Below, piece by piece: positions 18,732-28,462 of a stretch of 64,000 bases of DNA. Positions within the stretch are counted from its first letter, which is position 1, and the number at the start of each line of letters is the position of its first letter. This DNA is from Pantoea sp. At-9b (GTDB lineage Bacteria > Pseudomonadota > Gammaproteobacteria > Enterobacterales > Enterobacteriaceae): contig NC_014837.1 in NCBI RefSeq assembly GCF_000175935.2, positions 186,001 through 250,000 on the forward strand, in the 5' to 3' direction. The notes under the pieces were generated by a model, which saw nothing but the letters and a program-made list of their open reading frames with translations, was not told where the DNA came from and did not search any database. A program made the position numbers and the translations under genes.

Positions 18732-19664
18732 TCAGGATGACAGGGGCTGTAACGAACCCGGGCGTGCAGCATCGCGGACAAAGGGCAAATGCTCACAGGC
18801 ATGCTGGCGGGCAAAACGCACAAATGCCTCCAGTACCGGCTGACGCTGCTCACCATCACGCATCGCTGCATACAAACGGCTCCACAAGCCGTCGCCAAGC
18901 GTCTTCGTCACTACCAACCCCTGGTGCTCAAAACTCTCCACCACCCAATGCGGTAATGCCGCAATCCCCATGCGCGCCGACACCATCTGAATCAATAACA
19001 GGGTGTTATCCACACTCTTCAGCGCCGGGCTAATGCCGGCGGGTTGCAGGAAATTTCGCCAGATATCCAACCGCTGACGCTGCACCGGGTAAATCATCAG
19101 GACTTCATCCGCCAAATCTTCCGGCGCAATATGCGCAACTTGCGCCAGCGGATGATCCGGTGCCATCACCAGACGCACCTCAAAATCGAACATCGGCGAA
19201 TAGAACAAACCGCTACGCGGCAGGATATCCGAGGTCAACACCACATCCAGCTCGCCCTGTTGTAAGGCCGGTTGCGGGTCAAAGGTCACGCCAGATTTAA
19301 AATCCATCACCACCTGTGGCCAGCTCTGACGGAAATTGTTCAGCGCAGGCGTTAGCCACTGAATGCAGCTATGACACTCAATCGCAATGCGTATCGTGGT
19401 TTGGTGCGGCTCATGGCAAGCCTGCAACGCCTGCTGTATCTGCGGCAGGATCTGCTCGGCCAGCTGTAACAGGATCTCCCCCTGTGGCGTAAAGCGTAGC
19501 GGCTGGCTTTTACGCACAAACAGGCGAAAGCCCAGCCGTTGCTCCAGATCGCTGAACTGATGAGACAACGCCGATTGCGTTTGATGAAGCTGAGCGGCGG
19601 CGGCGGCCAGCGAGCCGGTATTCCTTAACGCTTGTAGCGTCCGCAGGTGTTTGAGTTCGATCAT
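18732..19664 (-). CDS. metR: LysR-type activator MetR
   Basis: Homocysteine-responsive transcription factor of 310 residues that activates metE and other methionine genes. The N-terminal winged helix-turn-helix ([20 protein letters not shown], then [20 protein letters not shown]) and the C-terminal effector domain with [15 protein letters not shown] match E. coli MetR closely. The tail is slightly shorter than in E. coli (317). Divergent from metE, sharing a 177-bp control region. Confidence 0.96.
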   Translation of the reverse strand: MIELKHLRTLQALRNTGSLAAAAAQLHQTQSALSHQFSDLEQRLGFRLFVRKSQPLRFTPQGEILLQLAEQILPQIQQALQACHEPHQTTIRIAIECHSCIQWLTPALNNFRQSWPQVVMDFKSGVTFDPQPALQQGELDVVLTSDILPRSGLFYSPMFDFEVRLVMAPDHPLAQVAHIAPEDLADEVLMIYPVQRQRLDIWRNFLQPAGISPALKSVDNTLLLIQMVSARMGIAALPHWVVESFEHQGLVVTKTLGDGLWSRLYAAMRDGEQRQPVLEAFVRFARQHACEHLPFVRDAARPGSLQPLSS

Positions 19665-19699
19665 GAGAATCCTTCACATCGAGATTGAACAATTTGCGC

Positions 19700-19728
19700 T
19701 TGAGGAACATACAGTACCCGCAGAATAT
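19700..19728 (+). promoter_or_regulatory. metE promoter candidate
   Basis: TTGAGG (19700-19705), 17-bp spacer and GAATAT (19723-19728). Upstream, TGAACAATT at about 19686 has one good MetR half-site (consensus TGAA-N5-TTCA), but its second half does not match. Confidence 0.45.
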
Positions 19729-19736
19729 AGCGGTGT

Positions 19737-19760
19737 AAACATCTGGACGGCTAAACATCT
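19737..19760. promoter_or_regulatory. MetJ operator: three tandem met boxes
   Basis: Three head-to-tail 8-mers, AAACATCT, GGACGGCT and AAACATCT, each matching 6 of 8 bases of the met box AGACGTCT. MetJ with S-adenosylmethionine binds two or more adjacent boxes and represses. The location, at the expected metE transcription start, fits. Confidence 0.75.
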
Positions 19761-19841
19761 TCAGCAGGCGTAACAGCCAGCCTGGGTTGGCTCTGATTTG
19801 AAGCGCGTGCTGCACAGCTAAGAATATCTGGAGAACAGCAA

Positions 19842-22112
19842 ATGACCATTCTGAACCACACACTCGGTTTCCCTCGCGTCGGTCTGCGTCGTGAATTGAA
19901 GAAAGCCCAGGAGAGCTACTGGGCAGGTAACAGCTCACAGGACGAACTGCTGGCAGTGGGCCGTGAACTGCGTGCGCGTCACTGGCAACAACAGAAAGAG
20001 GCGGGCGTGGATCTGCTGCCGGTGGGCGATTTCGCCTGGTATGATCACGTACTGACCACCAGTCTACTGTTGGGCAACGTTCCGGCGCGTCATCAGAATA
20101 AAGAGGGGTCAGTCGACCTCGATACCCTGTTCCGTCTGGGTCGTGGCCGCGCACCGACCGGTGAACCGGCGGCGGCGGCTGAGATGACCAAATGGTTCAA
20201 CACCAACTATCACTATATGGTGCCGGAATTCACCGAGGGTCAGCAGTTCAAACTGACCTGGACGCAATTGCTGGACGAAGTGGACGAAGCGCTGGCGCTC
20301 GGCCACAACGTCAAACCTGTGCTGCTCGGCCCGGTGACTTACCTGTGGCTGGGTAAAGTAAAAGGCACGCCGTTTGACCGCCTGTCATTGCTGCAAGATA
20401 TCCTGCCGGTCTACCAACAGGTGCTGGCTGAACTGAAAAAACGTGGCATCGAATGGGTACAGATTGATGAACCGGCGCTGGTGCTGGAACTGCCGCAGGC
20501 ATGGCGTGCGGCATTCAAACCCGCTTACGACGCCTTACAGGGTAAAACCAAACTGCTGCTGACCACCTACTTCGACAGCATTGGGCAAAACCTTGATGTG
20601 ATCAAAACGCTGCCGGTGCAGGGTCTGCATGTTGACCTGGTACATGGCAAAGACGATATCCAACAGCTCAACCAACAACTGCCTGCCGAGTGGCTGCTGT
20701 CTGTCGGTGTGATCAATGGGCGCAATGTCTGGCGGGCGGATTTGACCCGCTGGTTTGAACGTCTGCAACCGCTGGTAGGGCTTCGCCAACAGTTGTGGAT
20801 TGGCTCCTCTTGCTCCCTGCTGCATAGCCCGATCGACCTGAGCGTGGAAACCCGTCTGGATGATGAAGTCAAAAGCTGGTTCGCCTTCGCCCTGCAAAAA
20901 TGCGCGGAGCTGGCGCTGCTGAGCAAGGCATTGAATAACAATGATGCGCAATCGCTGGCCGCCTGGAGCGCCCCGATCCGCGCCCGCGCCCAATCCAGCC
21001 GGGTGCACAATGCCGCTGTGGCGCAGCGTCTGGCTCATATTCAGGCCAGCGACATCGAACGTCATAGCGCCTACCGCGAACGTGCTAAAGCGCAACGTCA
21101 CCGCTTCAATCTGCCAGCATGGCCCACTACCACCATCGGTTCATTCCCGCAAACCACGGCAATCCGCAGCCTGCGCCTCGACTTCAAGAAAGGCAACATT
21201 GATGGGGGGCGCTATCGCACCGGCATCGCTGAACACATCAAACAGGCGATTGTCGAGCAGGAACGCCTCGGCCTCGATGTGCTGGTACACGGTGAAGCAG
21301 AGCGTAACGACATGGTCGAGTACTTTGGGGAGAATCTCGACGGTTTCGTTTTCACCCAGAACGGTTGGGTCCAGAGCTACGGTTCACGCTGCGTGAAACC
21401 GCCGGTGATCATCGGCGACATCAGCCGTCCGGCCGCCATTACCGTGGAGTGGGCGAAGTATGCGCAGTCGCTGACTGACAAACCGGTGAAAGGCATGCTG
21501 ACCGGCCCGGTCACCATCCTGTGCTGGTCGTTCCCGCGTGAAGACGTCAGCCGTGAAACCATTGCCAAACAGATTGCGCTGGCGCTGCGCGACGAAGTGG
21601 CCGACCTGGAAAAAGCCGGTATCGGTATCATCCAGATTGATGAACCGGCACTGCGTGAGGGGCTGCCGTTGCACCAGTCTGACTGGGCGGCGTACCTCAC
21701 CTGGGCGGTGGATGCGTTCCGTCTCAATGCCGCCGTGGCGCAGGATGACACCCAGATTCACACCCATATGTGTTATTGCGAGTTCAACGACATCATGGAC
21801 TCGATTGCCGCTCTGGATGCTGACGTGATCACCATCGAAACCTCACGTTCCGATATGGACCTGCTGGATGCGTTTAAAGCGTTTGAATACCCGAACGAAA
21901 TCGGTCCAGGCGTGTATGACATCCACTCCCCGAACGTACCGAGTGTCGCATGGATGGAAGATCTGCTGCGTAAAGCCGCGCTGAGTATCCCGGAACAACG
22001 TTTGTGGGTTAACCCGGACTGCGGTCTGAAAACCCGTGGCTGGACAGAAACCCGTCAGGCACTGGCAAACATGGTCACCGCGGCGAAAAAGCTGCGCGGT
22101 GAAACGGCGTAA
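19842..22112 (+). CDS. metE: Cobalamin-independent methionine synthase
   Basis: Transfers a methyl group from 5-methyltetrahydropteroyltri-glutamate to homocysteine. The 756 residues form two homologous barrels. N-terminal: [20 protein letters not shown]. The C-terminal catalytic barrel starts at [16 protein letters not shown]; zinc ligands are in HMCYCEFND (His and Cys), in the following [10 protein letters not shown] (Glu) and in [11 protein letters not shown] (Cys). TGGAG lies upstream of the ATG. Controlled by MetR (activation) and MetJ (repression). An efficient terminator follows. Confidence 0.98.
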   Translation: MTILNHTLGFPRVGLRRELKKAQESYWAGNSSQDELLAVGRELRARHWQQQKEAGVDLLPVGDFAWYDHVLTTSLLLGNVPARHQNKEGSVDLDTLFRLGRGRAPTGEPAAAAEMTKWFNTNYHYMVPEFTEGQQFKLTWTQLLDEVDEALALGHNVKPVLLGPVTYLWLGKVKGTPFDRLSLLQDILPVYQQVLAELKKRGIEWVQIDEPALVLELPQAWRAAFKPAYDALQGKTKLLLTTYFDSIGQNLDVIKTLPVQGLHVDLVHGKDDIQQLNQQLPAEWLLSVGVINGRNVWRADLTRWFERLQPLVGLRQQLWIGSSCSLLHSPIDLSVETRLDDEVKSWFAFALQKCAELALLSKALNNNDAQSLAAWSAPIRARAQSSRVHNAAVAQRLAHIQASDIERHSAYRERAKAQRHRFNLPAWPTTTIGSFPQTTAIRSLRLDFKKGNIDGGRYRTGIAEHIKQAIVEQERLGLDVLVHGEAERNDMVEYFGENLDGFVFTQNGWVQSYGSRCVKPPVIIGDISRPAAITVEWAKYAQSLTDKPVKGMLTGPVTILCWSFPREDVSRETIAKQIALALRDEVADLEKAGIGIIQIDEPALREGLPLHQSDWAAYLTWAVDAFRLNAAVAQDDTQIHTHMCYCEFNDIMDSIAALDADVITIETSRSDMDLLDAFKAFEYPNEIGPGVYDIHSPNVPSVAWMEDLLRKAALSIPEQRLWVNPDCGLKTRGWTETRQALANMVTAAKKLRGETA

Positions 22113-22142
22113 TCGTTGTGTAATATGTTGTGTTGACACGTT

Positions 22143-22167
22143 GGGGCGCATCAGCGCCCCCTTTTTT
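22143..22167. terminator. metE terminator
   Basis: GGGGCGC (22143-22149), loop ATCA, GCGCCCC (22154-22160) then C and six T. It ends right at the ysgA stop codon, so ysgA transcription converges on it. Confidence 0.9.
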
Positions 22168-22168
22168 A

Positions 22169-23005
22169 TCACGCTTCAGGCTTAACACCATACTGCTGGA
22201 ACCACGCCAACATCCTTGCCCAGCCATCTTTGGCCGATTCCGCGTGGTAGCTCGGGCGATAATCAGCGTTGAACGCATGACCCGCCTCGGGATACACCAC
22301 AATCTCTGCTTTGGCATTGGCGGCACGTAGCGCCTGGCGCATCAGCTCAACGCTCTCCAGCGGAATGCCTTCATCCTGACCACCGTACAGACCCAGCACC
22401 GGCGCATTCAGATCAACCGCAATATCAATCGGATGCTTCTGCTGCTTCAGCGTCTTATCCCCCACCAGTCGGCCATACCAGGCGACCGCCGCTCGCACCT
22501 GCGGATTATGTGCTGCAAACAGCCAGCTGATACGGCCACCCCAGCAGAAACCGGTAATCCCCATGCGACGAATATCGCCGTCGTTGCGGGCGGCCCAATT
22601 GGCAACATGGTCGAGATCGGACAGCACTTGAGAGTCCGGCACTTTACTGACCAGCTCTTTGAACAGGGTAGGGATATCGGTGTATTCGCTCGGATCACCC
22701 TCGCGGAAATAGAGTTCCGGTGCCACCGCCAGATAGCCCTCCAGTGCCAGACGACGGCAGATATCACGGATATGCTCATGCACACCGAAAATTTCCTGCA
22801 CCACTAACACCACCGGCAATGTCCCTTGATACTCTTTCGGGCGGGCATAAAACGCGGGCAGATTTTCCCCCTGGCTCGGGACCGAGGTCTCCCCGGCATG
22901 GATCGCCTCGCTGTGGGTGAGGATGGTGCTGCTGGCGGTCGGTTGGACGGCAGCCGCAAAGCCACCCGTTGCAGATTTTTGTGCCATATTGTCTTCGGTT
23001 TTCAT
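22169..23005 (-). CDS. ysgA: Dienelactone hydrolase family protein YsgA
   Basis: Alpha/beta hydrolase of 278 residues from the dienelactone hydrolase family. The catalytic Cys is in GFCWGG, the Asp in GGQDEGIP and the His in GHAFNADYRPSY. The natural substrate in enterics is not known. I prefer ATG 23005 (MKTEDNMAQK), since GGAG lies six bases upstream. Start codons at 23017 and 22987 are also possible; the N-terminal 20 residues are poorly conserved. Convergent with metE, divergent from udp. Confidence 0.9.
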   Translation of the reverse strand: MKTEDNMAQKSATGGFAAAVQPTASSTILTHSEAIHAGETSVPSQGENLPAFYARPKEYQGTLPVVLVVQEIFGVHEHIRDICRRLALEGYLAVAPELYFREGDPSEYTDIPTLFKELVSKVPDSQVLSDLDHVANWAARNDGDIRRMGITGFCWGGRISWLFAAHNPQVRAAVAWYGRLVGDKTLKQQKHPIDIAVDLNAPVLGLYGGQDEGIPLESVELMRQALRAANAKAEIVVYPEAGHAFNADYRPSYHAESAKDGWARMLAWFQQYGVKPEA

Positions 23006-23176
23006 TGTTCTCTCCATGCTGGCAAGTGCGCAATCACGTAACTATAGCCTGGCCGCAGAGGCCGGGCGGGTGTAGGTTTCAGAGGGGATACGCATGAATT
23101 CTTCTTCTCTATTAACACCGCCGCCCGAACTTACACAGCACCGGATGTAGCAATTCAGAATGGCAGACCGCTGATG

Positions 23177-23192
23177 TGTGATTTAGATCACT
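23177..23192. promoter_or_regulatory. Distal CRP site of udp
   Basis: TGTGATTTAGATCACT matches the CRP pattern TGTGA-N6-TCACA at 9 of 10 positions. Its centre is 52 bp from the second site. The region between them (AT-rich, 23193-23228) is where CytR would be expected to bind. Confidence 0.85.
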
Positions 23193-23228
23193 AAAATATT
23201 TTCTGTTAATGTAATTTTCATTATTTAT

Positions 23229-23244
23229 AGTGAAATTACTCACA
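23229..23244. promoter_or_regulatory. Proximal CRP site of udp
   Basis: AGTGAAATTACTCACA matches TGTGA-N6-TCACA at 9 of 10 positions. A -10-like TAAAGT lies at 23266-23271; with transcription starting at about 23278 this site would be centred at -41.5, the class II position known for E. coli udp. Confidence 0.8.
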
Positions 23245-23306
23245 TATTTATCGCGACTGCTGACGTAAAGTGGCGCGCATATCCCTATAGCTACCAGGAG
23301 TCTGTT

Positions 23307-24068
23307 ATGGCCCAGTCTGACGTTTTCCACCTTGGCATCACCAAAGCCAGCCTGAAAGGAGCCACACTGGCCATCGTTCCCGGTGACCCGGAGCGCGTGA
23401 AGAAAATCGCGGCGTTGATGGAAAACCCGCAACATTTGGCGTCGCACCGTGAATTCACCACTTACCTGGCGGAATTGGATGGCAAACCGGTAGTGGTGTG
23501 CTCTACCGGCATCGGTGGGCCTTCTACCTCGATTGCGGTTGAAGAACTGGCGCAACTCGGTGTGCGCACCTTCCTGCGTGTGGGTACCACCGGTGCGATT
23601 CAGCCTGACATCAATGTCGGCGACGTTCTGGTCACCACCGCGTCAGTACGCCTGGACGGTGCCAGCCTGCATTTCGCACCGATGGAGTTCCCGGCGGTGG
23701 CGGATTTCACCTGCACCACGGCGCTGGTGGCAGCGGCAGAAGCGTGCGGCGCGAAAACCCATATTGGCATCACCGCGTCATCAGACACCTTCTATCCGGG
23801 CCAGGAACGCTACGACACCTTTTCCGGGCGTGTCGTCAGCCGCTTCCAGGGATCAATGCAAGAGTGGCAGCAGATGGGTGTCCTCAACTATGAGATGGAA
23901 TCCGCTACACTGTTAACCATGTGCGCCAGCCAGGGGCTGCGAGCCGGGATGGTGGCGGGGGTCATCGTGAACCGGACGCAGAAGGAGATCCCGGATGCGG
24001 CGACCATGAAACAAACCGAAAGCGATGCGGTGAAAATTGTCGTTGAAGCTGCGCGCCGGTTAATGTAG
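23307..24068 (+). CDS. udp: Uridine phosphorylase
   Basis: Splits uridine into uracil and ribose-1-phosphate in pyrimidine salvage. The 253 residues match E. coli Udp. The phosphate site is in [13 protein letters not shown] and [20 protein letters not shown]; the nucleoside site is in [26 protein letters not shown] lies eight bases upstream of the ATG. Two CRP sites upstream indicate cAMP control, and CytR repression is likely by analogy. Confidence 0.97.
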   Translation: MAQSDVFHLGITKASLKGATLAIVPGDPERVKKIAALMENPQHLASHREFTTYLAELDGKPVVVCSTGIGGPSTSIAVEELAQLGVRTFLRVGTTGAIQPDINVGDVLVTTASVRLDGASLHFAPMEFPAVADFTCTTALVAAAEACGAKTHIGITASSDTFYPGQERYDTFSGRVVSRFQGSMQEWQQMGVLNYEMESATLLTMCASQGLRAGMVAGVIVNRTQKEIPDAATMKQTESDAVKIVVEAARRLM

Positions 24069-24075
24069 CGCGCCC

Positions 24076-24099
24076 GGCAGCGGGCCAGAGTCCGCTGCC
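24076..24099. other. Perfect hairpin after udp
   Basis: GGCAGCGG (24076-24083), 8-nt loop, CCGCTGCC (24092-24099). No T-run follows, so it may be an mRNA 3'-end stabiliser rather than a terminator. Confidence 0.5.
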
Positions 24100-24144
24100 A
24101 GTGAAGGATGCGCGCAAGTTCAGCGGATTACTGAGAGTCTTTTT

Positions 24145-25413
24145 ATGCGCAAAACTGTAGCTGTTCAACGTCCGGCCTTTATGACCAATCCTGCGGCGAT
24201 GCAATCCCGTGTCGAAGGCGCGGCTGCGCGCTTTCGTCAGGCGATGGCGGCAGCAGATTACCCTGCTGCGCGTCGCTGCTGTGAAGAGGTGTTACGCGTG
24301 ATGCCGCATAACATGCAGGTGTTGAGTGACTACGCACTGACGCTGATGCGCACCGGTGATTACCAAAAATCGTACAAGACCTACCAGAAAATCTATCAAG
24401 CTGCCGCCGAACAGCGGGCGCAGGCGTCTGAAACCTGGCTCGATGGCCTGGCTGAAGTGTGTGGCTGGCTGCATAAAGCCGATGAAGTGGTGCGTTACGG
24501 GCTGGAATCGTTGCAGCAATCTGACGCGAAGTTCAGTAGCGGGCAGAAATACCCGTTTCCGACTGAAGCTCCTCCGGCCTTCGATGCCAGCAACCCGCTG
24601 GAAAACGTCATCGCCTTTAGTCTGTATGGCAACCAACCGCGTTATTGTGAAACCCTGATAAAAAACGTTGAGGTGGCGCGCGAACTCTATCCGGCGTGGA
24701 CCTGCCGCATTTATCTGGATGACAGCGTACCGCAACATGTCTGGCAACGTTTGCAGCAGCCCAACGTGCAGCTGGTGGATATGTCAGAGGAAAAAACGGT
24801 GTTCCCGACGCTGTGGCGTTTCCTGGTGATCGACGATGCCAGCGTCAAACGCTACATCGTGCGCGACGCCGATTCGCTGCTGTCCGAGCGTGAAGTGGCG
24901 GCTGTCGAAGCCTGGCTGCACTCACCGTATTGGTTCCACCATATGCGCGACTACTTCACCCACACTGAACTGCTGCTGGCAGGGATGTGGGGCGGCTGTC
25001 ATGGCGTATTCAGTCAGGTGGAACAGCAGATACGTGATTTCATCGCGCAATATCAGGGCAGCGAGCGTTTCACCGACCAGTACTTCCTCAAACGGGTGCT
25101 GTGGCCGACGGTGCGCGACAGTATCCTTAATCACGACGCTATTTTCTGTTTTCATCACGCCCAGCCGTGGCCTGCGCATCCCCCCATCCGCTGGCAGACG
25201 GACAAGTTCCACGTTGGCAGCAATGCCGGATTCTCCAGCATGGCGGGGAAGGCCAGCGTGGTGGATGCCGAGTGGCAGCAGGTTGAACTGACCTATGCCG
25301 GGCAGAGCTGGAGCTACCCTGCCAGGGTACGCAACGGCCAATGGGAGCTGCCGATGCCATTCTTCCTGATTGAGGCGTGGAGAGCGGGTGAGTTAACCGT
25401 GCAGACGTTATAA
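24145..25413 (+). CDS. TPR plus glycosyltransferase-like protein, unrecognised
   Basis: I do not recognise a named gene. The 422-residue product has two parts. Residues about 25-120 are helical and TPR-like (AADYPAARRCCEEVLRVMPH, then LSDYALTLMRTGDYQKSYKT). Residues about 150-380 resemble a GT-A-type glycosyltransferase: VIAFSLYGNQPRYCETLIKN, ARELYPAWTCRIYLDDSVPQ, then FLVIDDASVKRYIVRDADSL with an RDAD motif where a DxD metal site would be, and YWFHHMRDYFTHTELLLAGM. There is no signal peptide or membrane segment, so a cytoplasmic sugar transferase is a fair guess; donor and acceptor are unknown. ATG 24145 has only a weak binding site; ATG 24181 is an alternative. It separates udp from rmuC, which are adjacent in E. 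coli. Confidence 0.72.
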   Translation: MRKTVAVQRPAFMTNPAAMQSRVEGAAARFRQAMAAADYPAARRCCEEVLRVMPHNMQVLSDYALTLMRTGDYQKSYKTYQKIYQAAAEQRAQASETWLDGLAEVCGWLHKADEVVRYGLESLQQSDAKFSSGQKYPFPTEAPPAFDASNPLENVIAFSLYGNQPRYCETLIKNVEVARELYPAWTCRIYLDDSVPQHVWQRLQQPNVQLVDMSEEKTVFPTLWRFLVIDDASVKRYIVRDADSLLSEREVAAVEAWLHSPYWFHHMRDYFTHTELLLAGMWGGCHGVFSQVEQQIRDFIAQYQGSERFTDQYFLKRVLWPTVRDSILNHDAIFCFHHAQPWPAHPPIRWQTDKFHVGSNAGFSSMAGKASVVDAEWQQVELTYAGQSWSYPARVRNGQWELPMPFFLIEAWRAGELTVQTL

Positions 25414-25495
25414 GCCGCCATCCGGCAAAATTGTCTGGACATTCATACAGTACGCCTCTACCTTTTCCCTCAGCGAGACGATCCGCGGGGGAATT

Positions 25496-27010
25496 ATGGA
25501 GCAGCAACTTATCATCATCAGCGGCGCGCTGGCGCTGGCCGGTTTCGGCATCGGCTGGATTGTGGCGCAGATGCGTGCCGGTCATCAGCAGGCCAGCTTC
25601 TTAACCGAACGCCGTTTATTGGAAGCGGCGCAGCAGCGTCAGCAGCAGCAACTGGAATTGGCGCAGCAGCAGGTACAGCAGCGCGAGCAGGAGCTGCGTC
25701 AGCTGCACGGCGCGCTCAGTGGCGCGCAGGAACGCCTGCAACAACTCGATTACTGGCGTGGCGAAAGCGAGCAACTTAGCCGCGAACTGCGCAACCAGCT
25801 GGAGGTGAACAGCGCGCAGGAAGCTGAGTTACGTGAAGTCACCATCCGCCTCGAAGAGACGCGCTTGGCCGCCGAGGAGAAGCAGCGTCTGCTGACCAAC
25901 AGCGAACAGCGCCTGAGCGCGCAGTTCGAGAATCTTGCCAATCGCATCTTTGAAAACAGCGGTCGCCGTGTTGATGAGCAAAACCGGCAAAGCCTGAACA
26001 GCCTGATCGGTCCGTTGCGTGAGCAACTGGACGGGTTCCGCCGTCAGGTTAACGACAGCTTTGGCCAGGAAGCACGCGAGCGTCACACGCTGGCGCATGA
26101 AATCCGCCAGCTGCAACAGTTGAATGCGCAAATGGCGCAGGAAGCCATCAACCTCACTAAGGCATTGAAAGGCGACAATAAAATTCAGGGCAATTGGGGT
26201 GAGGTGGTACTCAGCCGGGTGCTGGAGGCGTCCGGCCTGCGCGCGGGTTATGAGTACGAAACCCAGGTCAGCGTGCAGCTGGAGTCGCAAGGCAGGATGC
26301 AACCGGATGTGATCGTGCGTCTGCCGCAGGGTAAAGACGTGGTGATCGATGCAAAAATGACGCTGATCGCCTATGAACGCTACTTCAACGCCGATGATGA
26401 GGCCACGCGCGAACAGGCGATTCAGGAGCACGTCAACGCGATGCGCGGCCATATTCGCTTGCTGGGACGAAAAGATTATCAACAATTGCCCGGTTTACGC
26501 TCCCTGGATTATGTGTTGATGTTTATCCCGGTTGAACCGGCCTTTTTGCTGGCGATTGATCGTCAGCCGGAACTGATCAGCGAAGCGTTGCAGCAGAACA
26601 TCATGCTGGTCAGCCCCACGACGTTGCTGGTGGCGCTACGCACCATCAATAATCTGTGGCGTTATGAGCATCAAAGCCGCAATGCCCAACGTATCGCGGA
26701 TCGCGCTGCGCGCTTGTATGACAAAATGCGCCTGTTTGTCGATGACATGAGCGGCATTGGTCACAACCTCGATAAGGCGCAGCAGAGTTATCATCTGGCA
26801 ATGAAAAAGCTGGCGGAGGGGCGTGGCAATTTGATTGCGCAAAGTGAGGCGTTTCGTTCACTGGGCGTCGAGATCAAACGTCCGATTAATCCGCAACTGG
26901 TGGCCCAGGCACAGCCGGAGGAGTCTGATAATGATTGGGCCGATGATGACCAGCCTGATGAAAAAACAACAGATTCTTCCGCTGCTTCCCTGCGCCGCAT
27001 CAACGAATAA
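25496..27010 (+). CDS. rmuC: DNA recombination protein RmuC
   Basis: Limits inversions at short inverted repeats; predicted nuclease-fold protein. The 504 residues have an N-terminal membrane anchor (about 4-24, IIISGALALAGFGIGWIV), a long Gln/Glu-rich coiled coil (about 30-150) and the conserved RmuC domain (about 170-440), with GDNKIQGNWGEVVLSRVLEA, PDVIVRLPQGKDVVIDAKMT and DYQQLPGLRSLDYVLMFIPV. The acidic tail is variable. GGGGGA lies before the ATG. ubiE follows at 76 bp. Confidence 0.95.
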   Translation: MEQQLIIISGALALAGFGIGWIVAQMRAGHQQASFLTERRLLEAAQQRQQQQLELAQQQVQQREQELRQLHGALSGAQERLQQLDYWRGESEQLSRELRNQLEVNSAQEAELREVTIRLEETRLAAEEKQRLLTNSEQRLSAQFENLANRIFENSGRRVDEQNRQSLNSLIGPLREQLDGFRRQVNDSFGQEARERHTLAHEIRQLQQLNAQMAQEAINLTKALKGDNKIQGNWGEVVLSRVLEASGLRAGYEYETQVSVQLESQGRMQPDVIVRLPQGKDVVIDAKMTLIAYERYFNADDEATREQAIQEHVNAMRGHIRLLGRKDYQQLPGLRSLDYVLMFIPVEPAFLLAIDRQPELISEALQQNIMLVSPTTLLVALRTINNLWRYEHQSRNAQRIADRAARLYDKMRLFVDDMSGIGHNLDKAQQSYHLAMKKLAEGRGNLIAQSEAFRSLGVEIKRPINPQLVAQAQPEESDNDWADDDQPDEKTTDSSAASLRRINE

Positions 27011-27085
27011 CGCGCCGGTCGCGTGCCCGGCCAGCGCAACTCTGATACACTTCGCCAAGTATTGTTTGTGGAACAGGTAAAACCC

Positions 27086-27844
27086 ATGGCAGATGAATCA
27101 CAGCAGGAAACTACCCACTTTGGCTTTCAGACCGTCGCGAAAAGCGAAAAGGCAGATAAAGTCGCCGACGTGTTTCACTCCGTAGCGGCAAAATATGACC
27201 TGATGAACGATCTGATGTCGTTTGGCATCCATCGTGTCTGGAAGCGTTTCACCATCGACAGCAGTGGTGTGCGTCGTGGTCAGCGCGTGCTGGATCTGGC
27301 CGGTGGGACCGGCGATCTGACAGCAAAATTTTCGCGTCTGGTCGGTGAAACGGGCCAGGTGGTACTGGCGGATATCAACAGCTCGATGCTGAAGATGGGC
27401 CGCGAGAAACTGCGCAATCTCGGCATTTCCGGCAACGTCAGCTATGTGCAGGCTAATGCTGAAGCGCTGCCATTCCCGGATAACTATTTCGACTGCATTA
27501 CCATCTCTTTCGGTTTGCGTAACGTGACGGAAAAAGAGAAGGCGCTGGCCTCCATGTTCCGCGTGTTGAAGCCGGGTGGACGCTTGCTGGTACTGGAGTT
27601 CTCCAAACCGCTGCTGGAACCGCTCAGCAAAGCCTACGATGCTTACTCGTTCCATATTCTGCCGCGCATTGGTCAGTTGGTGGCGAAGGATGCGGAAAGC
27701 TATCGCTATCTGGCGGAATCCATCCGTATGCATCCCGATCAGGAAACCCTGAAGACGATGATGAACGACGTCGGTTTCGAAAATACCACTTATTTCAACA
27801 TGACTGGCGGCATTGTCGCGCTGCATCGCGGCTTTAAGTTCTGA
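27086..27844 (+). CDS. ubiE: Ubiquinone/menaquinone C-methyltransferase
   Basis: SAM-dependent methyltransferase of 252 residues that C-methylates the benzoquinol and naphthoquinol rings. The SAM-binding motif I is [18 protein letters not shown], post-[15 protein letters not shown], motif [22 protein letters not shown], and motif [19 protein letters not shown] start at ATG 27086 ([14 protein letters not shown]), which fits E. coli (251 residues); the open frame extends upstream to 27023 without family support. First gene of ubiE-ubiJ-ubiB. Confidence 0.97.
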   Translation: MADESQQETTHFGFQTVAKSEKADKVADVFHSVAAKYDLMNDLMSFGIHRVWKRFTIDSSGVRRGQRVLDLAGGTGDLTAKFSRLVGETGQVVLADINSSMLKMGREKLRNLGISGNVSYVQANAEALPFPDNYFDCITISFGLRNVTEKEKALASMFRVLKPGGRLLVLEFSKPLLEPLSKAYDAYSFHILPRIGQLVAKDAESYRYLAESIRMHPDQETLKTMMNDVGFENTTYFNMTGGIVALHRGFKF

Positions 27845-27856
27845 CACATCATGGCC

Positions 27857-28462
27857 ATGACTTTCACTCCTTTGATTACCGGCGGTCTTGAGACCGCCCT
27901 CAATCGTGTTTTGTACCGCGATCGCAGCCTGAAAGCCGCGCGCCAGCGTCTGGCGGGCAAAGTACTGATGCTGCGCTTGCAGGAACTCTCTTTCCCGCTG
28001 GTGCTGGTGTTCAGTGAAAACCAGCTGGATGTGTTGAGTGACTGGCAGGACAGCAGCGATTGCACCGTTAGCCTGCGCTTCAGCACGTTGCCGAAATTAC
28101 GTGACCGCCAGCAGCTCACCAGCTTGATTCGCAGTGGCGAGTTGGCAGTGGAGGGCGATTTGCAGGTGGTGCAGCAATTTTCGGCGCTGATGGATCTGGC
28201 GGAGCTGGACCCGGCGGAATATCTCGCGCCGTGGATTGGTGATATCGCCGCGCAAGGCATCAGCCAAGCCGCACAACGGGCGCTGAGTTTTGTAAAGCAC
28301 GAAGTGACGCGCCGCCAGGATTATCTCGGCCAAACGCTGACTGAAGAGTGGCGACTGGCACCCGGTGCGCTGGAACTGGCGTGGTTTTGCGAGGAAGTGG
28401 CAGCGATGGACCGTTCGCTTGATGCGCTCGATGCGCGTTTAGCACAGCTGGAGGCGAAATGA
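27857..28462 (+). CDS. ubiJ: Ubiquinone biosynthesis accessory factor UbiJ
   Basis: Lipid-binding (SCP2-domain) protein that, with UbiK, supports the Ubi enzyme complex in the cytoplasm. 201 residues from ATG 27857 ([15 protein letters not shown]), the E. coli length; an ATG two codons upstream (27851) is equally possible since neither has a strong binding site. The SCP2 domain spans about 15-115 ([20 protein letters not shown] is typical); the C-terminal 30 residues form a likely coiled coil. Four-base overlap with ubiB. In E. coli the 3' part of this gene also encodes sRNA EsrE; I could not verify it here. Confidence 0.93.
   Translation: MTFTPLITGGLETALNRVLYRDRSLKAARQRLAGKVLMLRLQELSFPLVLVFSENQLDVLSDWQDSSDCTVSLRFSTLPKLRDRQQLTSLIRSGELAVEGDLQVVQQFSALMDLAELDPAEYLAPWIGDIAAQGISQAAQRALSFVKHEVTRRQDYLGQTLTEEWRLAPGALELAWFCEEVAAMDRSLDALDARLAQLEAK

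Noticed and set aside
26646..26861. Small open frames antisense to the end of rmuC, possibly a short regulator
   Set aside because: No binding site, no conserved pattern, and the plus strand is fully explained by RmuC.
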